A stretch of DNA of 64,000 bases from an uncultured Aureispira sp. GTDB taxonomy: Bacteria > Bacteroidota > Bacteroidia > Chitinophagales > Saprospiraceae. The stretch is from NCBI GenBank assembly GCA_905480485.1, contig CAJQQM010000010.1:1-64000 (forward strand). Direction: 5' to 3'. The position numbers and the translations under genes are program-made. The notes under the pieces were generated by a model, which saw only the letters and a program-made list of their open reading frames with translations, did not search any database and was not told where the DNA came from. This document shows positions 1 to 9,289 of this stretch, piece by piece (within the stretch, counting starts at the first letter, position 1; every line of letters begins with the position of its first letter).

Positions 1-95
1 ATGAGGCTTTTGAAATCCTCCGCAGTTTTCCATTGTCGGCTTCAAGAACCTCTCTTGAAGATTTAGTTAATTATGTTACGGAAAGAAATAAATAA
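1..95 (+). CDS. Polyprenyl synthetase, C-terminal end (partial)
   Basis: The window opens inside a gene read in frame 3. Only the last 30 residues are present, and they end in a TAA. The tail, with a motif like LEDLVNYVTERNK, resembles the final helix of trans-isoprenyl diphosphate synthases (octaprenyl/geranylgeranyl type), where a phrase such as 'SLxxLVxYVxxRxx' closes the protein. Such enzymes condense isopentenyl diphosphate units to make quinone side chains or other polyprenyl carriers. The aspartate-rich catalytic motifs lie outside the window, so the call rests on a short tail only. Confidence 0.5.
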   Translation, partial: EAFEILRSFPLSASRTSLEDLVNYVTERNK

Positions 96-130
96 ACCGA
101 ATCGATCAACGAAGCTTAATCGAAAACATT

Positions 131-643
131 ATGTATCCGATTCCTTTTCGAAGCGCTGCTTCTGTTTTTGTTAGTTACCTGCTTGTACGTGCTGCACCAA
201 TAACTGCCCTTGTATTTTACTTTAGTAACTGGCAGTATACACTTATAGCTGCAGGATTATTAAGTACCATCGTATTGATATATGCCCTTAGAAACAACCA
301 CCATTTTACGCTTCACGAAGAAGCACTAATTGTGACGAATATTGCAAAAATAGGCCGAAAAAGCTGGCAATTTCCATATTGTCAAATTGAAAATATACGC
401 TACCAACTGTCAAGTGAAGCTGATCCCAGACAGTGGTTGCAAATTCAAACAAAAGACACTGTAATTTGCTTTAGGTGTGATTGGCTACACCGCCAAGACC
501 CCCCGGAAGACGAAGATGACCATCATGAGCAGCCAGAAGGCGAACTTTTTGAACTACTAGAAGATGAGGATTTTTATAAAGGTTCTATCGAACAATTATT
601 AGACCTCCTACGCAATCAAAAAATTGATCTTCAGCCTTTTTAA
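131..643 (+). CDS. Small membrane protein with two N-terminal helices and a PH-like cytoplasmic part
   Basis: This 170-residue protein is not recognised by name. Residues about 12-32 and 36-54 are two hydrophobic segments forming a hairpin in the membrane. Residues about 57-118 look like a small beta-rich domain (phrases such as HFTLHEEALIV and KDTVICFRCDW), in the style of bacterial PH-like domains that sit behind two membrane helices. A strongly acidic linker (PPEDEDDHHE, residues about 124-140) and a helical tail follow. It starts 35 bases after the polyprenyl synthetase stop, so the two may be cotranscribed. It is convergent with the next gene, with a single base between stop codons. Confidence 0.6.
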   Translation: MYPIPFRSAASVFVSYLLVRAAPITALVFYFSNWQYTLIAAGLLSTIVLIYALRNNHHFTLHEEALIVTNIAKIGRKSWQFPYCQIENIRYQLSSEADPRQWLQIQTKDTVICFRCDWLHRQDPPEDEDDHHEQPEGELFELLEDEDFYKGSIEQLLDLLRNQKIDLQPF

Positions 644-644
644 A

Positions 645-1250
645 TTATTTTTCTATATATTTTTTGAGTTTATACATCGATTGATACGGTGTATCTACCA
701 CTGCAGAATTGGCCAACCAATCGGGAATACTACCTCCAGGTTCGGCCACACATTGTTGCAATACTTCCACGATTCCATTGCCTTTGTCGGTAAGCAACCA
801 ATACCCTTTCATTTTTTGGATACGAACAATCCCATCATAAACGGGCGCCTTTGTATGTGTTTTGAGCAATTTCATATTGACTCTGACTTGAGTAGGGTTT
901 AATTGTACGAAAGAGAAGGTGGTAATATTATCACGGTCCGAAACAGGCCAAGGAGCATCTACTAAATTATAAAAACTTACCGCATCAGGTGTACGGGCAA
1001 TTTCTCTAATTTCAACAGTATTGTGCAACCAATTATAACGACCAGGAACGTCTTTGAGGATACGGACCACTTTTTTCAAACTCGCTTTGACAGAAAAGAC
1101 TGCTTTATATTCTTTTATGCCCCAACCGTCAATTTTTCGGGTATAAACCTTCACGGCATTTTTATCCTTAGCTAAAGACCATGATTGAGCAGAAACAACA
1201 GTGGATATAAAGCAAAAAACCGCCAATAGTAATAGTGTATTTAATTTCAT
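645..1250 (-). CDS. Secreted START-domain (lipid-binding fold) protein
   Basis: This 201-residue protein begins with a signal peptide (hydrophobic residues 5-20, cleavage likely after VVSAQ). The rest matches START/SRPBCC-fold proteins: 'KVYTRKIDGWGIKEYKA' early, a 'W.HNTVEIREI' strand, and the typical PWPVSDRDN motif near residue 103. Homologues bind lipids or other hydrophobic ligands in a deep pocket. Here the signal peptide places it in the periplasm, which suggests envelope lipid or hydrophobic-ligand handling; that is an inference. It is transcribed away from the S24 regulator gene, with a shared AT-rich region between them. Confidence 0.75.
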   Translation of the reverse strand: MKLNTLLLLAVFCFISTVVSAQSWSLAKDKNAVKVYTRKIDGWGIKEYKAVFSVKASLKKVVRILKDVPGRYNWLHNTVEIREIARTPDAVSFYNLVDAPWPVSDRDNITTFSFVQLNPTQVRVNMKLLKTHTKAPVYDGIVRIQKMKGYWLLTDKGNGIVEVLQQCVAEPGGSIPDWLANSAVVDTPYQSMYKLKKYIEK

Positions 1251-1332
1251 TCTTTAGTTTGTATTTCAGTCTAAAATAAGCAATTTCTTCCATGGTAAGA
1301 AGGAAGATGAAACAGCTTTATTTTTAAAAAAT

Positions 1333-1346
1333 AAACATAAATGTTT
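1333..1346. promoter_or_regulatory. Inverted repeat in the divergent promoter region, possible operator
   Basis: The sequence AAACAT-AA-ATGTTT is two perfect 6-base half-sites around a 2-base centre. It lies about 90 bases before the ATG of the S24-type regulator and about 85 bases before the START gene. Autoregulation by the regulator would fit, but short AT-rich palindromes arise often by chance. Confidence 0.3.
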
Positions 1347-1435
1347 TTGTTTTTGAAACTTTTTGTTTTTATTTGAGTAAACAATCAATAAGGACACGAT
1401 ATTTGAAACAATTTATTTCATTTATAATTAAAAAG

Positions 1436-2197
1436 ATGACAGAAAGAAAGTTGCTCAATGAACGATTCAAGAACGTATTCTACCAATTAGAAGAAAAAGG
1501 CGATTTTATCAAACATTGTAGAAAAAAAGGTATGTCAAGTTTTGCCGAAAAAATTTTAAATAACAAAGCTAATGGCCATTTAATTCGCGAGTATCTAAAT
1601 GACAACAAGAATCGAACCATAACCTATGCGCAAGCCAAGCGACTTATCGAACACTTTAATGTTCGTGAAGACTTCTTGTTTAGAGGCGAAGGCCCCGTTT
1701 TTGAATCAACTGCTGTATCTGATACACTTTGGGTTCAAGAATCTAGCAATCTAGCTAATCAAAGCGTAACCAAAGCCGTTTCTACGGCAAACAATATTAC
1801 TTTCTCTTCAGTTGCAGCTTTTGCTAGTGGCACTTTTGCCGTAAACCCCGAAGAAAAAACAGAACAGTTTTATATCCCAGAAATGTACGGGAAATACATT
1901 GCTTTCTACATACAAGGCAATTCGATGACGCCCACAATAGATGACGGTGATATGATAATTTGCAAAGCACTTGAAATTGGCGAAATTATCAATGAAAACA
2001 AAATATATGCTATCGTCTTAAATAGCGGAACGGTACTTATCAAACGCATTCAACAAATTCCGGTCAAGGAGTTTGCCGAACGCAAACTTAAACTTATTTC
2101 CGATAATTACCTTGAACACGATCCTTTTGAAGTACCTACCTCTGAAATACGAAAAATTTTACGCGTTGAGCGCAAACTAACGGAAGTAGGGTTTTAA
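1436..2197 (+). CDS. LexA-like / phage-repressor-type transcriptional regulator, S24 peptidase fold
   Basis: The N-terminal 90 residues are helical and polar, consistent with a helix-turn-helix DNA-binding domain. The C-terminal part is a LexA/UmuD-type S24 domain: GNSMTPTIDDGD carries the nucleophile serine and TVLIKRI carries the general-base lysine. I chose the ATG at 1436 (253 residues); an in-frame TTG at 1373 would add 21 residues that look unlike a domain start. I see no Ala-Gly self-cleavage site of the LexA kind in the linker (the closest is FASGTFA), so it may sense something else or not cleave. It stands alone: no DNA-repair or phage genes are adjacent. A terminator follows. Confidence 0.8.
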   Translation: MTERKLLNERFKNVFYQLEEKGDFIKHCRKKGMSSFAEKILNNKANGHLIREYLNDNKNRTITYAQAKRLIEHFNVREDFLFRGEGPVFESTAVSDTLWVQESSNLANQSVTKAVSTANNITFSSVAAFASGTFAVNPEEKTEQFYIPEMYGKYIAFYIQGNSMTPTIDDGDMIICKALEIGEIINENKIYAIVLNSGTVLIKRIQQIPVKEFAERKLKLISDNYLEHDPFEVPTSEIRKILRVERKLTEVGF

Positions 2198-2276
2198 ATT
2201 AACAATACTTATTATTTCATCAAAGAAATCAACTGCCTATAAGAAAACAAAGATATTTTGCTACGTTCGATAAAAT

Positions 2277-2312
2277 AAAGCCCACTGACCGCAATCAGTG
2301 GCTTTATTTTTT
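2277..2312 (+). terminator. Rho-independent terminator after the S24 regulator
   Basis: The hairpin pairs AAAGCCCACTGA with TCAGTGGCTTT (one extra C bulged) around the loop CCGCAA, and is followed by ATTTTTT. It lies 80 bases after the regulator stop codon. Confidence 0.75.
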
Positions 2313-2432
2313 GAGGTCAAGCTAAAAGTTGTCAAATTCCATGTTTCAAACAGACTATATAGGCTGGCTTTGTCGTCTTGTCTTATTATGTTTGTATATT
2401 TAAGCATTAGATAAACTAAAATCGCTTGAGGG

Positions 2433-4325
2433 ATGAAATCATTTTTGATCTTATTGGTAATAATAATATGCCAAAATCTTGTCGCACAGAACAATACTGT
2501 CGCCGCTTATATAAAGGCTAACTATGACAAAAAAATATATCAAATCCCTATGCGAGATGGTGTTAGGCTTCACACAATTGTTTATAGCCCAAAAGATAGT
2601 TCCAAAACCTATCCTTTTTTGATGCAACGTACTTGTTACAGCATTAGTCCCTACAAAGAAAATAAATTCAGACGTTCTCTTGGCCCTTCTAAATACCTCA
2701 TGAAAAAGGGATATATATTTGTATATCAAGATGTTCGTGGCCGATACATGTCTGAAGGCAGTTTTGATAATATGCGCCCACATCAAGCAGGAAATGATCC
2801 TTCGAATAGCAGTATTATTGACGAGAGTTCTGATACCTATGATAGCATCGACTGGCTTCTCAAAAACATTAAAAACAACAACGGAAAGGTTGGGCAGTGG
2901 GGGATTTCGTATCCTGGTTTTTATACTGCAGCCGCCTTACCGGAAGCACATCCTGCCCTTAAAGCCTCTTCTCCACAAGCGCCTATCAGCGATTTTTTCT
3001 TTGACGACTTTCATCATATGGGTGCTTTTTTACAAAGCTACCTTATGGCCTTCCCTGTATTTGGACATCAAAAAAAGAAGTCGAGTACCAAAAGTTGGTA
3101 CAACTGGGGTTGGGAAAAACTCAACAAGCTTAATTTAGACAAAAAAGACGCGTATGATTTTCATCTAAAACTAGGTACCGCCAAAGATATCTCCAAAGTA
3201 TATAACAAAAACTTTTTTTGGAAACAAATTGTACAACATCCTAACTATGATGATTTCTGGCAAAAAAGAAGTATTCTTCCCCATCTAAAAGAAGTAAACC
3301 ATGCCGTTATGACCGTTGGAGGTTGGTTTGACGCAGAAGATTTGTATGGTCCGTTAAATATCTACAAGCAACTCGAAAAAAACAACCCCGGCATCAACAA
3401 TACCTTAGTTATGGGCCCTTGGTCGCATGGTGATTGGTCGCGTAGCAAAGATGCACAAGTGGTCAATCATATTTGGTTTGGGGACGGTATTTCCGAATTT
3501 TACCAAAAAAACATTGAATTACCCTTCTTTGAGTATTACCTAAAAGACGAAGGTGAATTAAGCTTGCCCGAAGCCTACTTGTTTGATACCGGATTAAAAA
3601 GCTGGAAAACATTTGATGTGTGGCCACCAGAATCGAAGCAGTCTATCTGTCTTGGGCTTGGACAAAACAAGCAACTCTTGATCGATTCGCTGGGCAAGGC
3701 AACTGCGCAGTTTACTTATGTGAGTGACCCCAATCAACCTGTCCCATTTCGCTCTGAGAAAACGCCTGTAAGCTTCACACCCCGTCGATTTATGACAGAT
3801 GATCAGCGTCATGCTTCCGAACGAAAAGATGTCTTAAGTTTTGAGACGCCCCCACTAGAAGAACCCATACAGTTAGCCGGAGAAATCATTGCCGACCTAA
3901 ACGTTATAATCTCTACAACAGATGCTGATTTTATTGTTAAAATTATTGATGTCTATCCAGAAGATGCTGTCAACCATTCAACCACGCCCTCCAATATAAG
4001 CCTTGCAGGTTATCAGCAATTGGTACGTCACGAAGTTTTTAGAGGCCGATTCAGAGAACGCTTCTCTGCTCCAAAGCCTTTTGAACCGAACAAAGTCGAA
4101 AACGTTCGTTTTCCTTTACAAGATATTCTTCATACCTTTAAGAAAGGGCACAAAATTATGATTCAAATTCATAGTACTTGGTTTCCTTATATCGACAGAA
4201 ATCCCCAACAATATATCCCCAATATTTACAAGGCCAAAACAAGTGATTTTGTAAAAAGCACCATTCATATCTTGGGTAATAGCAAAATTATCATTGGAGA
4301 AAAACATCATTTTAAGCCTGAATAG
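2433..4325 (+). CDS. Secreted CocE/NonD-type alpha/beta-hydrolase (X-Pro dipeptidyl-peptidase S15 family)
   Basis: This 630-residue protein has a signal peptide (residues 1-19). The catalytic triad of the family is visible: Ser159 in GQWGISYPG, Asp300 in GGWFDAED and His332 in MGPWSHGDW. The early motif PMRDGVRLHT and the oxyanion-side QDVRGRYMSEG phrase are also typical. The last 200 residues form the jelly-roll domain of this family (VSFTPRRFMTDD...). Known members are X-Pro dipeptidyl peptidases, cocaine esterase and glutaryl-7-ACA acylase; substrate cannot be told from sequence. It probably acts in the periplasm or outside. A TATGTTTG element (2387-2394) sits 38 bases before the start and fits a Bacteroidota -7 box. 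The next gene starts 26 bases downstream, so they may be cotranscribed. Confidence 0.85.
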   Translation: MKSFLILLVIIICQNLVAQNNTVAAYIKANYDKKIYQIPMRDGVRLHTIVYSPKDSSKTYPFLMQRTCYSISPYKENKFRRSLGPSKYLMKKGYIFVYQDVRGRYMSEGSFDNMRPHQAGNDPSNSSIIDESSDTYDSIDWLLKNIKNNNGKVGQWGISYPGFYTAAALPEAHPALKASSPQAPISDFFFDDFHHMGAFLQSYLMAFPVFGHQKKKSSTKSWYNWGWEKLNKLNLDKKDAYDFHLKLGTAKDISKVYNKNFFWKQIVQHPNYDDFWQKRSILPHLKEVNHAVMTVGGWFDAEDLYGPLNIYKQLEKNNPGINNTLVMGPWSHGDWSRSKDAQVVNHIWFGDGISEFYQKNIELPFFEYYLKDEGELSLPEAYLFDTGLKSWKTFDVWPPESKQSICLGLGQNKQLLIDSLGKATAQFTYVSDPNQPVPFRSEKTPVSFTPRRFMTDDQRHASERKDVLSFETPPLEEPIQLAGEIIADLNVIISTTDADFIVKIIDVYPEDAVNHSTTPSNISLAGYQQLVRHEVFRGRFRERFSAPKPFEPNKVENVRFPLQDILHTFKKGHKIMIQIHSTWFPYIDRNPQQYIPNIYKAKTSDFVKSTIHILGNSKIIIGEKHHFKPE

Positions 4326-4351
4326 GTTTATCTTCTTATCATCTTAATATT

Positions 4352-7300
4352 ATGAATTACAAAAAATTTGTACTATTAGTTTTAGTACTCAGCTGTTTTG
4401 ACAGTTTAAATGCGCAGAAAACCTACAAACACTTGATGCAAGATTATCAGGTTAATTTTTACGATGCGTGTAAATCTGCTGAAAAATATTTTGAATCTAG
4501 AGACAAAGGAAAGGGTTCTGGCTGGAAAGGATATCAACGATGGAAAGCCTGGAACGAAAGCTGTTATTATCCAAGTGGCGATCGTTCAAACAGCGACCCA
4601 CGATTTGCACAAAAAGCCTTTGATGATTTCATAAAGAACAATACCTTAAAATCTTCTTTTCCGAACGGATGGAACGACTTAGGTCCGTATGACGCTAACT
4701 TTATCACCTCACATTATTCACCAGGTATTGGTCGCGTAGAAGCATTTTATGTCAATCCGAACAATCCGCAACAACTCTATTTAGGCTCACGCAGTGGTGG
4801 GTTTTGGCGTAGCTTTGACGAAGGAAATTCATGGCAGAATACAACTGATTTTCTGATTGCTTCAGGAGTCAATACAATAGCTACTCCTCCAAATCATCCC
4901 GATACGGTGCTGATAAATGTCAGAAATGCTTCAAATGGGACTACACATGGTATCTATCAATCGTTTGATGCAGGTAGCAGCTGGGCTTTAAGCAATTTCA
5001 ATCCTACTACACTTGGCTGGGGCGGCCTCGGCGATAACTCTAAAATTTATACTATAGCGTATCATCCAAGCATTCACAACCTAGTTTTTGTGGGTACTTC
5101 TAGAGGGCTTTTCCGATCTGTTGACGGTTTGCAAAGCTGGACACAATTGTTATCAAATGCCGAAATTGTTGATATCGCCTTTCATCCTACCGATCCATCT
5201 ATTGTTTATCTGTACGACACCTACTATTGGGGCAATAATCAGTCGGCCGTTCTTCGTTCTACTGATATTGGCCTTAGTTTTAGTAGTTCAGCAAACCTTG
5301 CCGGCAACAACGATGCAAATGGTATTATTTCGACTACAGCGGCTTGTCCAAACTGTGTCTATTTTGCTTCAAACAATGGCGTATGGCGCTCAGACGATGC
5401 AGCCCTTAGTTTTAGTTTTTTGAGCAACCCCAACGAAAGTTGTGACGGATTTGCTGTCTCCGACATTGATAGCTTACACCTCATTTATGGCTATCTTGAC
5501 AGCCATGCAAGTTCCGACGGTGGCTATAGTTTTAATCAAGTGACGGACTGGGCTAATGGCAACCCCGATTCGAGCTATATTCACGCCGACCTAAGAGTTG
5601 CACAATGTATCAATGGTGTCTTTTATGTGGGTACAGATGGTTATTTGGCTAAAAGCATAGACAACGGTATCTCATGGGAACGATTAAATGATGGTACCGG
5701 GATACGTGAGTTTTATGCTGTAGGATTGAGTCAATCCAATTATAAAGTCCAAATGGCTGGTTCTCAAGATAACGGCACAAGTATTTTGGCAGATACTGGT
5801 TGGATTGAATGGAATGGCGGTGACGGTATGGAGGCTGTAGTACAGCCTTTAAATGACCAATGGATGATTGGTAGCTGGCAATATGGCACCCGAAACCGTA
5901 CGCAAGATGGCGGATTTAGTCGTCAGGGTATTGGTTCACCTAATGGAGGTAATGGTGACTGGATAGCGCCTTTATACCTAGACCCTAATGAACAAATGAA
6001 AGTGTTACACTTTTCGGATAGATTATATAGTTCGGATGAATTTGGCGACGGATGGGACAGCCTTGGAGTGGGCGGCATAGGTGGCAACATAAAAATTGCG
6101 GCCGTAGCTGAAAACAATTCAAATCGTATTATTATTGCCAGATACTCCAATATTGAACTATCAGAAGATGGCGGGCTCACCTTTTCGAGTATTGCCTCAG
6201 GGCTACCCGGATATTCGATCACAGATATTGCTTTTGCCCCTAACAGCGATAGTACAATTATTGTGACCTATAATCGCCATCAAAATGATAATCAGAAAGT
6301 ATACCTTTCGCATGATTTAGGTCAAAGCTGGACAAATATATCCTATAATCTTAACGACATGCCGATTCGGACAGTAGTAATTGACCATACAGACGATGCT
6401 AATATCTATTTAGGGGCTGAAATTGGCGTATTTTACAAACCTATGAATGGGACCAACTGGATGCTTTACAACCCAGGTCTGCCGAACGTTACGGTAAGAG
6501 ATTTGGAAATTCAATATGGTACTAATACGTTGCGGGCAGCTACCTGGGGTCGCGGACTCTGGGAATACAGCTTGGTTGGGCGCAATGATTTTCCATCGAT
6601 ATTACGTACGCAAATTACCGATGCACCTACTCTAGACGAACCCAAGTTTGGCAATCCTCAGGAAGTGACCGCATTAATTTCATATGCCAACAACCTTAAT
6701 TCAGTCTACTTAAAGTGGTCGGTTAATACCCCTACCTTTGATAGTACAATTTTTCTTACTAACACCATCGACAGCAGCTGGAAATCCAACCAGGCATTAC
6801 CTATTTATCCTGCTGGCACCAAAATGTATTTCAAAGTTTTTGCGGTAGGTAGCAACAACGACACGACCGAAACATATAAATTTATGTATACCGTTCGGGC
6901 CAAAGAATATTGTGTCTCTACGGGTAATATGAGCTATGCAACCGCTATCACAGCAGTAAATTTAGAGGGGATTAATAAATTGAGCGGCAAAACACAAGTG
7001 TACAACGACTACACGGCAAGTGATTCTACCTACCTAACGGTCTCTAACAATTATAACGTATCCGTCCAACTCAATACGGATGGCGCATTTACTATATACT
7101 CCAAAATTTGGATTGACTGGAATCAAGACTATGATTTTGACGACTTGGACGAAAGCTATGACTTAGGTACTGCCAACAATACTACAAGTGGCCTTACCAG
7201 TCTATCTCCTCTTACTTTTAGTGTACCCAATCATGCGGCAAGCGGAAAAACAAGGATGCGGGTTTCGTGTCAGTACCAACAAAGCCCTACCGCTTGCATG

Positions 7301-7615
7301 ACGAATGCCGATGGTGAGGTAGAAGATTATTCTATCATTGTTGTTCCAAATGGTCTAAACGCTTTTGTGCTTAAAGGGTTGCCTCCAATTAGGGTTTATC
7401 CCAATCCTTCTAAGGGAAAATTTCAGCTAGACCTCGGCAAAGTATACGAAGCCCTAACGCTAGATATAACTAATGCAGCGGGCAAAAAAATAAAACAATA
7501 CCAACTTACAAAACGACAATATGCTACAATAGACATTGAAGCTGCCTCAGGCATCTATTTTGTTAAGATAAGTGCTGACAACTGGACTAACACAATCAAA
7601 CTAATTAAAGACTAA
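4352..7615 (+). CDS. Large secreted BNR/sortilin-like repeat protein with GEVED domain and T9SS sorting tail
   Basis: This 1087-residue protein has a signal peptide (residues 1-21). Residues about 120-740 contain repeated beta-propeller blades with Asp-box/BNR phrases (SFDEGNSWQN, SVDGLQSWTQ, SIDNGISWERL, SHDLGQSWTN), as in sialidase-like or sortilin/VPS10-like propellers. A GEVED domain follows (about 850-1000), seen in YCVSTGNMSY, IWIDWNQDYDFDD and NADGEVEDYSI. The C-terminal 75 residues are a type A T9SS sorting domain (VYPNPSKGKF ... GIYFVKIS ... IKLIKD). It is therefore expected to be exported across the outer membrane and anchored or released. I see no sialidase catalytic motif, so a binding or adhesive role is as likely as an enzymatic one. 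Confidence 0.85.
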   Translation: MNYKKFVLLVLVLSCFDSLNAQKTYKHLMQDYQVNFYDACKSAEKYFESRDKGKGSGWKGYQRWKAWNESCYYPSGDRSNSDPRFAQKAFDDFIKNNTLKSSFPNGWNDLGPYDANFITSHYSPGIGRVEAFYVNPNNPQQLYLGSRSGGFWRSFDEGNSWQNTTDFLIASGVNTIATPPNHPDTVLINVRNASNGTTHGIYQSFDAGSSWALSNFNPTTLGWGGLGDNSKIYTIAYHPSIHNLVFVGTSRGLFRSVDGLQSWTQLLSNAEIVDIAFHPTDPSIVYLYDTYYWGNNQSAVLRSTDIGLSFSSSANLAGNNDANGIISTTAACPNCVYFASNNGVWRSDDAALSFSFLSNPNESCDGFAVSDIDSLHLIYGYLDSHASSDGGYSFNQVTDWANGNPDSSYIHADLRVAQCINGVFYVGTDGYLAKSIDNGISWERLNDGTGIREFYAVGLSQSNYKVQMAGSQDNGTSILADTGWIEWNGGDGMEAVVQPLNDQWMIGSWQYGTRNRTQDGGFSRQGIGSPNGGNGDWIAPLYLDPNEQMKVLHFSDRLYSSDEFGDGWDSLGVGGIGGNIKIAAVAENNSNRIIIARYSNIELSEDGGLTFSSIASGLPGYSITDIAFAPNSDSTIIVTYNRHQNDNQKVYLSHDLGQSWTNISYNLNDMPIRTVVIDHTDDANIYLGAEIGVFYKPMNGTNWMLYNPGLPNVTVRDLEIQYGTNTLRAATWGRGLWEYSLVGRNDFPSILRTQITDAPTLDEPKFGNPQEVTALISYANNLNSVYLKWSVNTPTFDSTIFLTNTIDSSWKSNQALPIYPAGTKMYFKVFAVGSNNDTTETYKFMYTVRAKEYCVSTGNMSYATAITAVNLEGINKLSGKTQVYNDYTASDSTYLTVSNNYNVSVQLNTDGAFTIYSKIWIDWNQDYDFDDLDESYDLGTANNTTSGLTSLSPLTFSVPNHAASGKTRMRVSCQYQQSPTACMTNADGEVEDYSIIVVPNGLNAFVLKGLPPIRVYPNPSKGKFQLDLGKVYEALTLDITNAAGKKIKQYQLTKRQYATIDIEAASGIYFVKISADNWTNTIKLIKD

Positions 7616-7659
7616 AAAGCTGGGCTTCTGGACAAACCCTGTCAAACGGCATCTTTGCT

Positions 7660-8370
7660 ATGAATGATCCTTTAGAAATACTTTATCAAGACGAATATAT
7701 GGTGGTCATCAATAAACCGAATGGTCTCTTAGTCCACCGCACAAAACTAGCCGCTAATGTTCGTATCGCTGCCTTAAATATTCTAAGAGATCAGCTTGGA
7801 CGAATCGTACATCCTGTTCATCGACTCGATAGAAAAACCTCTGGGGTACTCGTTTTTTCGTTCGAGAAAGAAACGACCAAACGACTCCAAGCTATTCTAG
7901 CTTCAGAGGGCAGCGTCAAAGAATACACGGCAATCGTCCGAGGCTATTTCCCCGAACAGCTTCTCGTTGATTATCCCCTTACCAACGAAAAAGGAAAACA
8001 ACAGTCGGCTATAACTCGATTTTGTTTACTCGACACAACAGAACTTGATGTTCCGCTAGGGCAGCATAATACCTCTAGATATTCACTGATAAAGGCCTTT
8101 CCAAAGACGGGACGAATGCATCAAATCAGAAAACATTGCAATCATCTAAGGCATCCTATTATTGGGGATAGGCCTCACGGATGCAACAAACAAAATCGTC
8201 TTTTTAAAGAAAAGTGGCGTTTAGAAAATCTACTACTTCACGCTTCTAAACTAAAAATAAAACACCCCTACAGTCACCAAGACCTTGTTCTTGAGGCAAA
8301 TTTCCCCGATAGCTTTATTCGTATCAAGAAAATATTGGATCTTAGTGAGTGCAAAACTGTCATTTGTTAA
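7660..8370 (+). CDS. truC: tRNA pseudouridine(65) synthase TruC
   Basis: This 236-residue RluA-family enzyme has the catalytic motif HRLDRKTSGVLVF, in which the aspartate is the nucleophile. It opens with LEILYQDEYMVVINKPNGLLVHR, very close in style to TruC, and has TGRMHQIRKHCNHLRHPIIGD, the TruC-type form of the RNA-contact motif. Lack of an S4 domain and the short length also fit TruC rather than RluC or RluD. TruC makes pseudouridine at position 65 of the T-stem of certain tRNAs. It is followed 22 bases later by psd. Confidence 0.85.
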   Translation: MNDPLEILYQDEYMVVINKPNGLLVHRTKLAANVRIAALNILRDQLGRIVHPVHRLDRKTSGVLVFSFEKETTKRLQAILASEGSVKEYTAIVRGYFPEQLLVDYPLTNEKGKQQSAITRFCLLDTTELDVPLGQHNTSRYSLIKAFPKTGRMHQIRKHCNHLRHPIIGDRPHGCNKQNRLFKEKWRLENLLLHASKLKIKHPYSHQDLVLEANFPDSFIRIKKILDLSECKTVIC

Positions 8371-8392
8371 TTAATTTGAATTAAATACTTAT

Positions 8393-9283
8393 ATGAATAC
8401 TGTTACTTTTGTTGATAGAACTACTGGGAAAACGATTGAAGAAAACCCTCCTGGAGAAGCTCTAATGAAATTCATGTACGGCAAAAATCCGCTTGGAGCT
8501 TTATCCTTGCATCTACTTATCAAAAGAAAATTCATTTCAAGCGCCGGAGGTTGGTACATGAACACCAAGCGATCGGCAGCAAGGGTCGTTCCTTTTGTCA
8601 AACAACACAAGATGTCGATGGATGACTATATCGTTCCTCCAAATGGATTTGATTCATTTAACGATTTTTTCTACCGAAAACTTAAGAAAAATAGTCGCCC
8701 TATAGGTGCAGGCTTAGTCTCACCGGCCGATGGAAAAATATTGGTATTTGACCCCATTCAACAACAACAGTCATTTTTCGTCAAAGGTTCATCCTTTAAT
8801 CTTCAAGCGTTCTTGGGCGATAAACAACTTGCTCAAAAATACGAAGGAGGTTGCATGGCTATTATTCGATTAGCGCCTGTCGATTACCACCGCTTTCACT
8901 TTTCAGCGGCCGGCACTATCGGCGCAAGTCAGCTAATTAAAGGACATTATTATTCTGTATCTCCTATTGCCTTACAGCAAAATTTAAAGATTTTTTGCCA
9001 AAATAAACGTGCTTATAGTATTTTAAAAACGGATAATTTTGGTGACTTATTATTTTGTGAAGTCGGCGCCACAATGGTTGGTAGTATCTTACAAACATAT
9101 ACCGAAAACAGTCGTGTACAAAAGGGGGACGAAAAGGGCTATTTTGCTTTTGGTGGCTCTACAACCGTATTGTTGTGCGAGAAAGGACATGTTCAATTTA
9201 GCGAAGATTTATTATCTAACACCCAAAAAGGACTTGAAACTGCTATCAAAATGGGCGAGACCATCGGAAATCAGCTAATGTAA
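8393..9283 (+). CDS. psd: Phosphatidylserine decarboxylase
   Basis: This 296-residue protein makes phosphatidylethanolamine from phosphatidylserine. The self-processing site is GGST (Ser256), where cleavage would produce the pyruvoyl group of the small alpha chain. Family motifs are present: SPADGKI, the active-site DYHRFHF (catalytic histidine), KGHYYSVSPIAL and EVGATMVGSI. It closely resembles the longer clostridial-type Psd that starts with a '...R.TG....E...GE..M...Y....G' head, rather than the short ~220-residue Psd common in Bacteroidota. Its stop lies six bases from the stop of batB on the other strand. Confidence 0.9.
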   Translation: MNTVTFVDRTTGKTIEENPPGEALMKFMYGKNPLGALSLHLLIKRKFISSAGGWYMNTKRSAARVVPFVKQHKMSMDDYIVPPNGFDSFNDFFYRKLKKNSRPIGAGLVSPADGKILVFDPIQQQQSFFVKGSSFNLQAFLGDKQLAQKYEGGCMAIIRLAPVDYHRFHFSAAGTIGASQLIKGHYYSVSPIALQQNLKIFCQNKRAYSILKTDNFGDLLFCEVGATMVGSILQTYTENSRVQKGDEKGYFAFGGSTTVLLCEKGHVQFSEDLLSNTQKGLETAIKMGETIGNQLM

Positions 9284-9289
9284 GGTGTA

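Noticed and set aside
1373-1435. Longer start (TTG) for the S24 regulator
   Set aside because: The added residues do not look like part of the domain and the internal ATG is a better start.
2261-2494. Minus-strand ORF of 77 residues
   Set aside because: It overlaps the terminator and the start of the CocE-type gene and has no recognisable protein features.
4352-7615. Sialidase assignment for the BNR protein
   Set aside because: BNR/Asp-box motifs are present but no arginine triad or other sialidase catalytic residue could be identified.
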